Shown piece by piece: positions 53,108-64,000 of a stretch of 64,000 bases of DNA. The DNA comes from Euleptes europaea (lineage: Eukaryota > Chordata > Lepidosauria > Squamata > Sphaerodactylidae). How positions within the stretch are numbered: the stretch's first letter is position 1; every line of letters begins with the position of its first letter. The translations under genes were made by a program, and so were the position numbers. The stretch covers positions 115,814,872-115,878,871 of the forward strand of contig NC_079312.1 in the NCBI RefSeq assembly GCF_029931775.1, given 5' to 3'. The notes beneath the pieces are model-generated. The model worked only from the letters and a program-made list of their open reading frames with translations. It had not been told where the DNA came from and ran no database searches.

Positions 53108-54058
53108 TCAATATTTCATATCTTTGGGGGTCAGTAGTTTTTTGCTAATTGCTATCCTTAAGGCACCCTTGATTTCTTTGTTCCTTAGGGTAAATATTAT
53201 GGGACTGAGAAGGGGAGTAATTATGGTGTAGGGTATTGACATCAGGGTGTCATTGTCTAAAGCGCCAGGCGCATTGGGTCTGAGGTAGACAATTGCGGCA
53301 AACCCATAGTGCACAATCACCACAATGAGATGGGAGGCACAGGTGGAGAAGGCTTTCTGCCGGCCCTCAGTTGAAGTAATCTGAAGAATGGTCAAGATGA
53401 TAAAGACATATGTCAACATAATGAACAGGAAGCTGACAGACAAACCACAAGCAGAGATGGCAGAGATAATTACTTCAGTGGTCCTTTCATCAGTGCAGGC
53501 CACCCTAACTACGGTCCGTAGGTGACACAAGAAGTGCTTGATGGTGTTGGAGCCAGAGAAGGGCAACCTGAAAACCAGAGCTGTCTGAGTTAGGGATATG
53601 AGAAACCCTCCAGTCCAGGAAAAAGCTACAAGCCGTAGGATCACTTGCCTATTCATGAGGACTGGGTAGTGCAAGGGCTTGCATATCGCTAGATACCTGT
53701 CGTAACCCATTACTGTGAGAATGAGGCAGTTTGTGCCACCCAGTCCATGGAATAAAAACATTTGTGCAGCACATCCAGCAAAAGAGATGGTTTTACTCAT
53801 GGCTAGCAAGTCTCTCAGCATTTTAGGAATAATGACTAAACTGTACCAAGTCTCAGAAAAGGACAAAGCAAAGAGGAATAAATACATGGGGACATGGAGG
53901 GTCCTATCAATCCCAATGACTACCATTATCAGCAGATTCCCCATCATGGTTATAATATACATGAGAAAGAACAAAACAAATAACATAGTCTGCAGATCTG
54001 GGAAACTGGAAAACCCGGCCAGGATAAATTCTGTCACAAGTGTTTGATTCTTTTTCAT
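53108..54058 (-). CDS. Olfactory receptor, class II, intact, 316 aa
   Basis: Second member of the tandem pair. I chose the ATG at 54058 (MKKNQTLVTEF). It aligns with the other copy and places the NQT glycosylation site at residue 4; the frame is open upstream for 26 more codons without family likeness. Signatures: MGNLLIMVVIGIDRTLHVP, PMYLFLFALSFSETWYS, MGYDRYLAICKPLHYP, KAFSTCASHL and PLLSPIIFTLRNKEIK. A GPCR of the olfactory epithelium, ligand unknown. Strong identity to 39835-40776, including the unusual PMYLFLF where most receptors have PMYFFL, points to a recent local duplication. Confidence 0.95.
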   Translation of the reverse strand: MKKNQTLVTEFILAGFSSFPDLQTMLFVLFFLMYIITMMGNLLIMVVIGIDRTLHVPMYLFLFALSFSETWYSLVIIPKMLRDLLAMSKTISFAGCAAQMFLFHGLGGTNCLILTVMGYDRYLAICKPLHYPVLMNRQVILRLVAFSWTGGFLISLTQTALVFRLPFSGSNTIKHFLCHLRTVVRVACTDERTTEVIISAISACGLSVSFLFIMLTYVFIILTILQITSTEGRQKAFSTCASHLIVVIVHYGFAAIVYLRPNAPGALDNDTLMSIPYTIITPLLSPIIFTLRNKEIKGALRIAISKKLLTPKDMKY

Positions 54059-54263
54059 TGCTTTGCAGCACCTTGACCCTGGAAAGGAAACAAGAGAAGT
54101 AGTTAGCAAAAACTGAATCTCATGGTTGTGGGTCATGAGCAGCTCATCTCTTGTGAAAATATAGATATGGACAACAAGAGTCCTAAGCGACTTCCTGTGA
54201 TTTACCTCTCAGAGAAAAGGCAAAGGTGTGGTCTGTTCGTTATATAGAAGGTGTGCCACTATC

Positions 54264-55489
54264 TTTTTCTGAATAATTTTTTTTCAAAACTATTAAACAC
54301 ATATTTCAGCAAATACAAATAAACAATAAACATCAATAAAAACATTCGCCAAGATTGTTGCATTCAATCATAGGTTAACTTCCCCTACACCCTTCTCCGT
54401 CTCAAAATAAATTTATATATTCTTTTGCATAGAAATTTCTAATCCTAATATTTATTTCCATTGTTTATCTATCCCTTACTATAACAAAAAAGAAAACAAG
54501 AAAAAAGGGTTAATAATTCTATCTTATAATATAATAAAATAAAAAGGATAATAATAATAAAAGGATTAGTAGAACAAAGTAGCATTAATTACTTCCATTA
54601 AGAAATTTAATTTGTTGTAAATTCTCCATTCCTCCCTAACACCAATTCAATGAAATATAACTAGTAAATTATTTTATCAAATAAGAACCATATCCATTTA
54701 AAGCCTGTCCTTTTAACCAATTCCATTTGTTAATCTTCACCACATAAGACACTAAAGCCATTTAGGTTAGTCCCTTTATCCGGGTTTTCCAACGCCTCCT
54801 TCTTTTCAGCATTTTCATTAAACACCGAAGATGATCCTTGAAAATTGTCAGCAAGCTCTCTTCCACAAATGAGTAGTCTTCAAGGCGTATCTCAGTTACA
54901 GTGTTTTCCGCTTCCAGTTCTAAGAGGGAGATCCCAGCAAGTCGGATTTTCCTGTCCAAGTAGGTATTGAACCGTTCATCAAGCAAATTGAAGAGATCAC
55001 TTACATTCAACTCCATTGGTATCAGCAAAGCTATTGGAATTTGGTTTGTTGTATGTTCTTCCTCTTCTTCCTCAGCTAAAGACCTCTCTAGCATTGCAGT
55101 ATTTGGAGATACATCTTCAGAATCTTCTATAAATTCATTCCTGTTTTGAGTTACTGACAGGGTGAAGATATTAAATTTGATCATCATCTGCTCCAGCAGT
55201 GCTGACATCTGCTTTTGTTGATTTAGCAGTTGTTCGTAATACCTTGCATTTGTTTCAGTTTGTTGATTGAACATATCCTGAATTAACTTTTCCATGGCAG
55301 TTTCTTGCCAGAATGCCCTTCTTAACAGCAATTTTGGCAGGTCCAAGATCAAAGATTTTAATGAGTGTGGGTAGATTAATAAGCTTTGGTAAGCATAATC
55401 ACTGAGAATTTTTTCCAAAAAGTCCTTAATTTGAAGTAGAAATTGAAGTTTAATTTTTTTTAAAAAACCAACAAGTTTTTTGCAGACGC
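54264..55489 (-). mobile_element. Compact retroelement with one ORF, 1.23 kb, 18-bp target duplication
   Basis: Bounded by the perfect direct repeat AGAAGGTGTGCCACTATC at 54246-54263 and 55490-55507. The 3' end on the minus strand is A-rich (TTGAAAAAAAATTATTCAG). Inside is one open frame and an A/T-rich 3' UTR of about 500 bases containing a GGAGAAGGGTGTAGGGGAAG stretch, reminiscent of the 3' UTR of the L1 at 58550. No reverse transcriptase is encoded. Long target duplications with an A-rich end mean it was mobilised in trans by L1-type machinery. It may be a HAL1-like (ORF1-only) L1 derivative or a processed transcript of unknown origin. Confidence 0.8.
54762..55295 (-). CDS. Uncharacterised coiled-coil protein of the compact retroelement, 177 aa
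   Basis: First ATG of the frame is at 55295 (MEKLIQDMFNQQ); the frame is also open for 41 codons upstream without an ATG. Residues 1-45 are glutamine-rich and predicted coiled coil (ARYYEQLLNQQKQMSALLEQ). An acidic run EEEEEE follows near residue 80. A leucine-rich central part and a very basic C terminus (KMLKRRRRWKTRIKG) complete it. The layout recalls L1 ORF1 (coil then basic end), but I cannot find the RRM core, so homology is unproven. No function is claimed. Confidence 0.5.
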   Translation of the reverse strand: MEKLIQDMFNQQTETNARYYEQLLNQQKQMSALLEQMMIKFNIFTLSVTQNRNEFIEDSEDVSPNTAMLERSLAEEEEEEHTTNQIPIALLIPMELNVSDLFNLLDERFNTYLDRKIRLAGISLLELEAENTVTEIRLEDYSFVEESLLTIFKDHLRCLMKMLKRRRRWKTRIKGLT

Positions 55490-55597
55490 AGAAGGTGTGC
55501 CACTATCAAGCAGGAGAAACAGGAAAAGAACATGAATCCATCTGTACAGATAATGATCTAGTTTGGTAAATGTAGTTGTATAAATGTAAGATTTCAA

Positions 55598-55826
55598 GGG
55601 CCAGTGTGGTGTAGGGGAGAAAGCATTAGACTGGAAGCTGGGTGACCCAGGTTCAAATCCCCACTCTGACATGGAAGTTTGCTGGGTGACCTTGGACAGT
55701 CACACACTCTCAGGCTAACCAACATCACAGGGTTGTTGTGAGGATAAAATGCAGAGGAGAACAATGTAAGCTGCTACGGGTCCCCATTGGGGAGAAAGAC
55801 AGGGTATAAATGAAGTAAATAATCAT
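55598..55826 (+). repeat. tRNA-derived SINE, lizard type (family C)
   Basis: CCAGTGTGGTGTAGGGGAGA head, B box GGTTCAAATCC at 55651, body GGGTTGTTGTGAGGATAAAA and tail GGGTATAAATGAAGTAAATA. Differs from SINE B in body and tail. Confidence 0.85.
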
Positions 55827-56990
55827 GCTTTTGGATATTACAGACAGTACAATATCAGGGGGTACAATTGTTTTTTAAAAATTACTACAAATCAGTTGTG
55901 AAGTAACACTGGGGGGAGGGGGGGACTGGAAATACTGAAATGGAATAGGGGTTGACAACCATGTCATCTGGGCTGTCCATAAAGAATGAGTGAGAAATAT
56001 CATCCTTAGCTTGCTGGAAATTCTTTAGTCACAAGATCACATAAGTCAGTAGTAATTCTTGCGGGGTCCACACCTAAGTAACTTCACATTTAATACAGCA
56101 ACAGTTCAGAACAAGATTTTTGACGGGTGCATGTAATATCAAAAAGGGTAATGCCTGTTCCAGAAAGAGGGAGAGGGAAGGCAGCATGCATACATGCCCT
56201 AAACTGTAATCTCCAACGTAGACTAGAGGAAAGAATACACAATGAATTATACAAGGAATGTTACCAAATGCAGTTTTTAAAATACTTGGTCACATTTACA
56301 AATATGTTATGTACAAATGTAGCAAATGCTATGTATAGTTTATGCACTTTCTCCCATTTTAACAATAAATAAAACACCTGGCACTCCAATTCCCTTTATT
56401 CTTCATTACTTCTCTGCATGATTTCTCACTTGTAGAGCTGGTAACTCCAAAGCGACTGGCAAGCCTCTATCGACAGTGAGTGTGAAAATCCTCCTCAGCT
56501 CAAAAGAGGTATAATGATGCCTCAAGGCAAGCCAATAAAATGGTTAATGTTAATACGATCTTTTAGCCAAGATTCGACTAAACAGAGAGCATTCATATGG
56601 CTTCATTTTTATTGAGGTTATGTGAAAGGAGACCTTTTGTAGCTTTTGTACAGGTTAGGCTGAGGAATCCATTTTCACTTAATGTCATTGAAATGTCTTG
56701 CTAAAAACAGTTACACCTTGCTAAAAACAGTTTATCATTTAGGATCTGTTCTCTATCTTATGAACAGTGCTGCCTATCTGAAGATGCTCCTTCATATTGT
56801 TTTGGATTTTGTGCTTTAATGTATTAATCATATTTTTAATATATGCAATGTCGGTGTTCGTTTTATGGTATATAACTTGGTTATTTTTGGTGCTATCGTT
56901 GGAAATCATGGGGTGGATCCAATCATCCTGTAAGTAGCCTTCCTCCAACTTAAGAGTCACTTAGACTAAAGGAAGACTTCAAACTTGAGC
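55827..56990. other. No feature recognised
   Basis: Unassigned sequence without supported genes. Confidence 0.4.
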
Positions 56991-56995
56991 CAAAG

Positions 56996-57290
56996 GTCTT
57001 TTATTCATGGCTGTTTCCCTCGCTGCAACCCCTCTGACAACTTCAGGTCTTTGTGTTGTTTATGCATGCCGTTTCTGACCATCAGAGGTCGCCTCGCTCT
57101 CCCCCTGCTTTCCCCCGTGTTTTCAGAGACCTGTTTTATCTCAAATTTGATAACGTGGGCAAAATGCGGGGAAACACAGGCGGATAGCAAGGCTACCTCT
57201 GATGGTCAAAAACGGCATGCATAGTCCAAAAAAAGACCTGAAATCTTTGAGGGGTGATGGCAAGTGAAACAGCCATGCATAAAAGACAAA
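56996..57290. mobile_element. Foldback element with about 105-bp inverted arms
   Basis: The left arm (TCTTTTATTCATGGCTGTTT ... GCATGCCGTTTCTGACCATC) returns as its reverse complement on the right (GATGGTCAAAAACGGCATGC ... ATGCATAAAAGAC). About 60-70 bases lie between the arms. It has the form of a palindromic MITE. The target duplication is not clear, so the superfamily is open. Confidence 0.75.
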
Positions 57291-58549
57291 AAAAAAAAGG
57301 TGGGGTATATTTTAATAAATAAATGAATAAATAAACCTTGCTCGGTGGAGTGGTAGGATAAGGGTAGGAATCACACACACACCAGCATATGAATCCTGTA
57401 AATTAATTCATGTATTAACTATCTAGAGAAGTTTCACAACCATTGACAATAGAATAAAAATTAAACATTTCTGAACTTTTCATAACTATTCCTCTCCAAA
57501 CTGTAATTTTTTAAAAAATTATGCAGGATACATTTCCCACAGTCCACTGAAGACATCAGTGGCCGTCCATGATCTCCCATTTTGTTGGTCTCTTTATCCC
57601 TTTCATGCCCGGTCCTGACAAGCTGAAGAAGCAAATGTATAAATGTGATTTGAAATTTTCACCAATATTCCCCCCTTGTCACAACAAAACTCTGTCCACC
57701 CTCCTCCTCAAGTCATGGCATATATTTGTGAATGTACTCCACTGGTCCAACTATCATTCACTGGAGCACAACTTACCTTACATGGCGATCACAGTAGGAG
57801 TGGTGATCACTTAAAGAGTTGATGAGGAATTTCTCACCCCAGACAAGGAAAAAGGAACAGTGTACAATGTAAAGGAAAGAAAAATCTAAGTTTGCCTTTA
57901 AAATGACCAGACTGCCAAGTGAAAATGCTTCTGAGAACCTCAGGCCCTATCCCACTGCCTACCAATATCCTCTGTCTATTCTTACATTTAAAAAGCAATG
58001 TGCATCAATAAAACAGACTACTCAGATGTGTTTCTCCCCAATACAGTTATATCATTATTAAAAGTTCAGAATTTAATCTCAATGGAACCTTGATCATTAT
58101 AAGTATTTTAAAAATACTACTTCTCCTTTGGGACTTGACCTACATGGTATCCAAAAAACTTTGTTGCAGGAGTAATTAATGAACTATTTCTCTATTGAAT
58201 TATAAAGACAGGAAGGCGCAGAGGGAAAAAGTGTTATGTTTACAACTGATCCTCACTGACCAATAGCTAATTGACACATTGGAGATTACATCACCTTCTT
58301 GAACTGGTCAGCATCAATACAATCAATTTTAACCCTTGTCTGTCTGACAAGGGAAACTCGCTATCTATTCCCCAACAAAAAACAATCATTAAAACATTTT
58401 AATTAATTATTCTTGAGCAATATTGGCATATAGAAGTAGATGAGTAAACAATTCTCGTCTACATATTTTATTCAAAATCCTTCATTAGAGAGTCCTTGTA
58501 TTTATAATATGGAACAATATCTCCGGAATCTCTTTGTTGGAAGATATTC
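57291..58549. other. No feature recognised
   Basis: A/T-rich sequence with an AAAT-type run near 57315 and a TA run near 58556. Confidence 0.4.
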
Positions 58550-58783
58550 TCTTTTTTAATATATATATATATTTATTTCCCCCCCAAAATCATTTCATAT
58601 TCCTTTTATACATAGCCATTGATTAATTATATTGTAACAGTGTTTTCTTATCTTATCAAATGTATATTTCTTTAACTTCCCCTCTCCCCTCCTCTATCTC
58701 TTTATTATCATTGTTGCTCTCTTTGTAATTATTGTCTAATTCTATTATAACAAATCATCCATATCCCCTACAACAAATCAGAA

Positions 58784-61700
58784 TTAGATCAAAATAAATT
58801 TCTTAATACCACAGTTAAGTTCATTCAAACAGTAATTTGTCCATGCCTCCCATTCAGTTGCAAATTCATTATCGTCTTTTTGATTTATTGATGCTGTAAT
58901 TTTTGCCATTTCAACTAGTTCCATCATTTTTTCTATCCACTCAGATTTATTTGGTATCTCAGCCATTTTCCATCTCCTAGCATATACCAATCTGGCGGCT
59001 GTGGTGGCGTACATCAAGAAAGATCTCTGGGTCACTATGGTATCTGATATTATACTTAACAGCATCATTTCTGATGTCTTGGGAATATTTTGTTGTAATA
59101 ACAACCTTAATTCATGGTAAATCATATCCCAAAAGTTCTTAGCCTTCTCACAAAGCCACCAAATATGATGAAATGAACCCACTTCTTCTTGACATTTCCA
59201 ACAATTTGGTGACATATTTCCATACATTTTGGCTAATTTCTTTGGTGTTAAATACCATCTGTAGATCATTTTATATATGTTCTCTCTCAATGATTGAGAA
59301 CAGATATATTTCATGTCTTTTGACCAGAGTCTTTCCCAACCTGTTGTGTCCCAGAGTTTGCGCCCAAGTTATCATTGTTGGTTTAACAAGGTCTTGTTCC
59401 GTATACAAAAGTCAATAACATCTTATACATTTTTGATATTAAATGTTCATTATTATCCAACAACATTCGCTGAAAAAGTGATTTATCTTTTACAAAACCT
59501 AACTTCATATCTTGCGTAAATACAGATTGTAATTGATAATATTGAAGCCAAGTAATATATTCCTTCATTTCTCCATATACTTTAAGGGCACATTTATTAT
59601 CCTTCCATACTAATAAATCTTGGTAAATAAGAAATTGTGCTGGTCTCAGTGGTCTCAATGTCAACATCTCTTGCGTGGAGATCAATAGTGGTGTTCTTGG
59701 TTCCAAAAGATGTTTATATTTTAGCCAAGTTTTTATTAATGAAGATTTAACCACATGATGCTGAAAGCCCTTATGTATTTTTAATTTGTCATACCATAAG
59801 TAACCGTGCCATCTGTATCTATTGTCAAAGCCTTCCAGGTCCAAAAGTCTATTGTTTTCCAATCGTATCCAGTCTTTTAGCCACACTAATACTGATGCTT
59901 CCGCATAAAGTTTAAAATTTGGCAAAGCAAATCCTCCTCTTTCTTTAGTGTCAACCAAGTATTTATAGGCAATTCTAGGTTTTTTCCCTTGCCATATAAA
60001 GTTGAGCAAATCTTTTCTCCAAACCTCGAAGTATTTGGAATGCTCCACTATCAGTAAATTCTGAAGTAGAAAGAGTAACCTTGGTAAAATGTTCATTTGA
60101 GTTACTGAAATACGGCCCAGTAATGAAATGTTTTTATTGGACCAAATCATCATATCTCTTTTAACAGAGCCCCAGAGTTTCACATAGTTATTCTCCAATA
60201 GATCCTTATTTTTATTTGTAATCCAAATACCTAAATATTTCACCTTATTTGTCTTTTCCCAACCTGTCGTGACCAAAAAGTCTTTTTGTTCTTCTTTAGA
60301 AAGGCTTTTAAATAAATCATGAGTCTTATCTTGATTTATCTTAAAGCCAGAAACTTCGCCATAATATTTCAATAAGTCCATTAAATGATTAGCAGTTTGA
60401 TTCGGTTCAGACAGCATGAGCAATAAATCGTCTGCAAAGGCTCTCAGTTTAAATTCTTCTTTATTAACTTTTAAGCCCTGGATTACTTCTGTTTCACGAA
60501 TCTTGCAGCATAAGGTTTCCAAGGTCAAAATAAAAAGCAAAGGGGATAACGGACATCCTTGCCTGGTTCCTTTTTGTATTTCACAGTTTTCTGACATTGA
60601 TTCATTTACTAATATTTTAGCTTTTTGTGTAGTGTATATCGCATCAATTCCTGTATGGAACCTTGATGCAAAATTCATTGCTCCTAAAACTTTTTTCATA
60701 AAACCCCAGGAAACCATATCAAAGGCTTTCTCTGCATCCAGGAAAACAAAAGTTGCCTTATGTTGATTGTTATGCTCATAGTATTCAACCGCATCCAATA
60801 ATATCCTCAAGTTGTCTTTTATCTGTCGTCCAGGTACAAATCCCACTTGATCTTCATGTATCAAAGATATTATGGATTGTTTCAGACAATTAGACAAAAT
60901 TGAAGCATAGATTTTATAATCCACATTTAGGAGCGAAATTGGCCTATAATTGGTCACCTTTTCCATGTCTCTTCCAGTCTTATGGATCAAGTCTCTGGAG
61001 CTAGTCCTGTATCCAAAATTGAATTACATACCTGTAAAAGAGAATTTTTGACATTTTCCTTAAATATCCTATAAAATAAAGCTGTAATGTCATCTGGGCC
61101 TGGTGTTTTATCTGTTTTTTGTTTCATTATAGCCTCTTAAATTTCTACCATTGTAATTGGTGCATCCAAAAACCTCTGCTGTTCAGAGGAAAGTCTATTT
61201 ACCTTGACATTTCTTAAAAATTTATCCATTTTTCCCCCAGCGATATTGTCTTTTTGATATAATTTTGTATAAAACAGTTCAAATTCTTTCAATACAGCTG
61301 TTGTATAAACCGGTCCCTTTGTAGTTTGTATTTTGCTAATTACCTTTTTCTGCATGGAATCTCTTAATTGACTCGCCAAAAATTTACCAGGTCGATTTGC
61401 ATGTTCAAAATATCTGTTTTGCAGTTTTCATATTTTTATTCATTTCTTCCATAATCACCAAATTTAACTGATGTTTGGCTACTTTGATTTTTGTCTTAAT
61501 TTGTCTCCTCTTATCTTCATGAATTTCCAAAATTAATTTCTGTTCTAGGTTTTGTAATTCCCAAAGAATGTCATTCGTATGCTGCAATTGTTTTTTCTTC
61601 CATGCCGTATTCTTCTGAATCATATATCCTCTTAGCACCGCCTTAAAAGCATCCCATACAACATTCAAACTGGTTTCTCCATTCACATTGATCCAAAAAT

Positions 61701-62482
61701 AATCCTCAACAATATCCTGTATTTCATTTCTTGTTTTTCATCTCTCAGTAACCTATCATTAAGTCTCCACCTGAATGCCTGTCTAGTATACCATTCAAAG
61801 GGTTATGATCTGAAAATGTTCTCGGGATTATTTGCACCTTCCTCAATTGGGTAAAAACAGATTTGCTTGCCCATACCATGTCAATTCTGGAGTGTGAATT
61901 ATGTCTAGCAGAATAAAAAGTATATTCTTCTGCTGTTGTGTTCATTGTCCTCCAAATGTCTTGTATATGAAATTCCTTAGTTAATTGGAAAAATTCTTTT
62001 GGTAAGTAACCTTCTCGTTCATCCTTTGCAGTTGATTTCTTGTCTATCGTAGTGTCTATAACTCCATTAAAGTCTCCCATTAACAATTGTTGTTGTTCTA
62101 CGTTTTGCAATAAAATATCATACAATTGCTTATAAAATTGAGCTTTCCCCTCGTTTAGAGCATATATCCCTGCTATCAATATCTTTTGTCCACCTATTTT
62201 AACTCTTACCAACAGAATTCTGCCCTCTTCATCTTTGTAAACCAGTTCTGGGGCAAATTTAGCCTGGGCATATATCACAAGTCCTTTGGTTTTAGTTTTA
62301 GCTGAGAAAATAAAAGATTGTCCCAGGGTCTTCCTCTCCAAATATTTTTTGTCTTTTCTCGAAATATGTGTCTCTTGTAGGCATATTAATGAGTATTTTT
62401 GTTTATGTAAAAATTTAAAAATCCGCCCTCTTTTCACCTTCTCATTTAGACCATTAACATTCCACGATATGACTTTAGCCAT
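58784..62482 (-). pseudogene. L1 ORF2, at least four frame changes
   Basis: The endonuclease part is open from the ATG at 62482 (MAKVISWNVNGLN, CLQETH, GDFNG, SRIDMVWASK, SDHN) and stops at 61745. Further open pieces are 61686-61405 (linker), 61379-61137, 60990-59383 (reverse transcriptase: NYRPISLLN, FLDAEKAFDMV, GTRQGCPLSPLLF, RAFADDL) and 59314-58784 (zinc knuckle CWKCQEEVGSFHHIWWLC). They lie in successive different frames, so at least four frameshifts separate them. The catalytic box reads FADD instead of YADD. The protein cannot be made whole, so this copy is inactive. Confidence 0.9.
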
Positions 62483-62524
62483 TGTCAAAATTTTAATTAT
62501 TTAGTCTTATACTCCACCCACTGC

Positions 62525-63418
62525 TCATTTGGTTGCATCCTCATCTTCCTCTTGACTTGAGTCGTATTTCTGCTCTGGTGTATATCCTACCAGATCTTTC
62601 TTGTATTTTCTCAGAAATTTTCCAACGTCTTCTTTTGTGGTGATTGTGTATTTCACGTCTTTATAGGTAAATGCCAACCTTTGTGGTAGCAGCCATCTAT
62701 ATTTAACTCCACTTTTCCTCAGAGATGTAGCAAATTCTTTAAACATGCCTCTCTTCGCCATCAGGTGTCTTGGTATATCCTTCAAGAGTATCAGAGCATT
62801 ACCTTCTATTACTTTTGGATCTTGGTAGTGCTGTTGCATTATTATATCTTTCATCCTTATATCATAAAAGGATATCATAACATCTCTTGCTTTTGCTCTT
62901 TTCATGTTTGGTGGTAAAGGGATCCTATAAATTCTCCTGATGGCGTGGTCTAAATCTTGTTCTCCAATACTGAATAATCCAGCCAAAGTTGTAATCAGTG
63001 ATTCTCTGGTGCTGCCACAATCCTCTGATAAATTTCGTAGGCACAGATTAGACTCTCTGGCTTTCAAATCCATCAAAGCAAATTGGTCCTTCATAGATTC
63101 CTCTTGCATCTGCAGCAATTCCAGTTGTTTATCGTGTGTATCCACTTTCTTCTTAACTTCTTTGTGGTCTTCTGCCATCTTCTTTACCGAAGCATCCATG
63201 GTCTTCATATCAGCTTGTAATGAGGTAACCTGGGTTTTAGTTTCTTTTACCTCTTTGACAATCTCAGCTAACATTTCAGTTAGTTGGGTCATTTGCTTCT
63301 CCTGCTGTTTGGACACATGCTCCATTTGCTGCTTAGACATTTGTTCCATCTGTTTAGTAAAGGTATCAGTCTGTTTGGCCAAAAGTTCTTGCATTTTCTT
63401 GTCTTGCTTCTCCGTCAT
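62525..63418 (-). CDS. L1 ORF1 protein of the second L1, 297 aa
   Basis: ATG at 63418 gives MTEKQDKKMQELLAKQ. A methionine/glutamine-rich coiled coil covers about residues 1-115, with repeats such as QMEHVSKQQ. The RRM-like part begins at ARESNLCLRNLSEDCG. The basic C-terminal domain contains LKDIPRHLMAKRGMFKEF, and the tail is acidic (SSQEEDEDATK). Unlike its ORF2 the frame is open, so decay of this copy is modest. Confidence 0.88.
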   Translation of the reverse strand: MTEKQDKKMQELLAKQTDTFTKQMEQMSKQQMEHVSKQQEKQMTQLTEMLAEIVKEVKETKTQVTSLQADMKTMDASVKKMAEDHKEVKKKVDTHDKQLELLQMQEESMKDQFALMDLKARESNLCLRNLSEDCGSTRESLITTLAGLFSIGEQDLDHAIRRIYRIPLPPNMKRAKARDVMISFYDIRMKDIIMQQHYQDPKVIEGNALILLKDIPRHLMAKRGMFKEFATSLRKSGVKYRWLLPQRLAFTYKDVKYTITTKEDVGKFLRKYKKDLVGYTPEQKYDSSQEEDEDATK

Positions 63419-63800
63419 GGTTTCTAAAGATTTTGTTGTTGCAGGAGTATGAATGAGCTTGAGCGTGGCCGTGAAATCGACATGTAATCTGGCAAAAAGT
63501 CTCGGTTTTTCAGCCAGCTCCCAGCTATTAGTCCTTGAGAGATTAAGTACTAGTATGCTTCCCCAACCATATCGCTGTATTAAAAGTTGAATTCAGCCCC
63601 CGAGTGATTTTTAAAACAAGTTTAAAGTTTTTGAAATACCATCGAGTTTAAAGTCGCTCTAGGTTGGCTTCTAGGCAGGAAGTAGGAAGTGCCGCAGACT
63701 TCTGTCATCCTCTCTATGGTAAATCGGATCCATTTGCTGGTTACACCACCAGACGGACTTCCGGTCCTTCGGAGTCGCTTTGCAGCCTGTGGTCTCTGCC

Positions 63801-64000
63801 TTGCCTGGTATCCCTCTCTCTTTGCCTTGCCATGCAGCAGAAAATCAGCTATTAAGGGGCCATTGCTGGAGGTGGGAACTTCCTCCTTCTCTCTCAAGGA
63901 AATCGGCTTTGCTATTGGATGTCAATTTTCTATGCCATTGTTTAGTCTATCTTCCAATAGCTTTAACAAGCTCCCTGCCGATCTAATTCAGGATTTTCAT
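63801..64000. other. Window end, nothing assigned
   Basis: May still include part of the 5' UTR of the second L1; the boundary cannot be seen. Confidence 0.3.

Larger units (their letters stand above)
58550..63800 (-). mobile_element. Second L1 retrotransposon, decayed, nearly full length
   Basis: On the minus strand: a 5' UTR from about 63800 (limit uncertain), an open ORF1 (63418-62525), a 42-base spacer, an ORF2 in pieces (62482-58784) and an A/T-rich 3' UTR ending near 58550. It is a different L1 lineage from the copy at 4482: ORF1 is shorter and the proteins differ widely. No target duplication was found, so the ends are approximate. Confidence 0.85.

Overview
The window comes from a squamate reptile (lizard or snake). 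The evidence is a 5'-truncated Bov-B LINE, 5S-rRNA-derived SINEs with a Sauria/Bov-B-type tail, tRNA-derived lizard SINEs, L1 and L2-like LINEs, several hAT families with 8-bp target duplications, and intact intronless olfactory receptors. The species cannot be read from the sequence. All identifications are by eye.

Host genes. The last exon of a C-type lectin with a QPD (galactose-type) motif lies at 835-976 (+). A second, complete lectin gene is spread over five exons from 24811 to 37931 (+). Its splice phases agree at every junction and give 255 residues: a 68-residue cytoplasmic exon, a transmembrane exon and a three-exon lectin domain with an EPN (mannose-type) motif. Two closely related intact olfactory receptor genes lie on the minus strand at 39835-40776 and 53108-54058. 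A short fossil of a glucosamine-6-phosphate deaminase (GNPDA) exon sits at 30137-30322 inside lectin intron 1.

Mobile elements by region. 4482-10636 is a full-length L1 with open ORF1 and ORF2, a 16-bp target duplication and a poly-A end, inserted into a SINE. 12075-17933 is a young Ty3-type LTR element (minus strand) with indistinguishable LTRs. 20012-21643 is a copia-type remnant with an initiator-Met primer site. 22360-23399 is Bov-B. 35865-36281 is a solo LTR in lectin intron 3. 48680-52744 is an older, incomplete Ty3-type element. 54264-55489 is a compact one-ORF retroelement with an 18-bp target duplication. About 58550-63800 is a second, decayed L1 (minus strand).

Most notable structure. 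Lectin intron 1 (9.75 kb) holds two copies of one hAT family whose 8-bp flanks are exchanged: the left flank of copy 1 matches the right flank of copy 2, and the reverse. This suggests that about 5.4 kb of DNA, including a 2.3-kb minisatellite and the GNPDA exon, entered by recombination between hAT copies. In both Ty3-type elements the sequence just after the 5' LTR is complementary over 10-11 bases to a site inside the LTR about 30 bases downstream of a TATA motif. That is the arrangement expected for Tf1/sushi-type self-primed reverse transcription.
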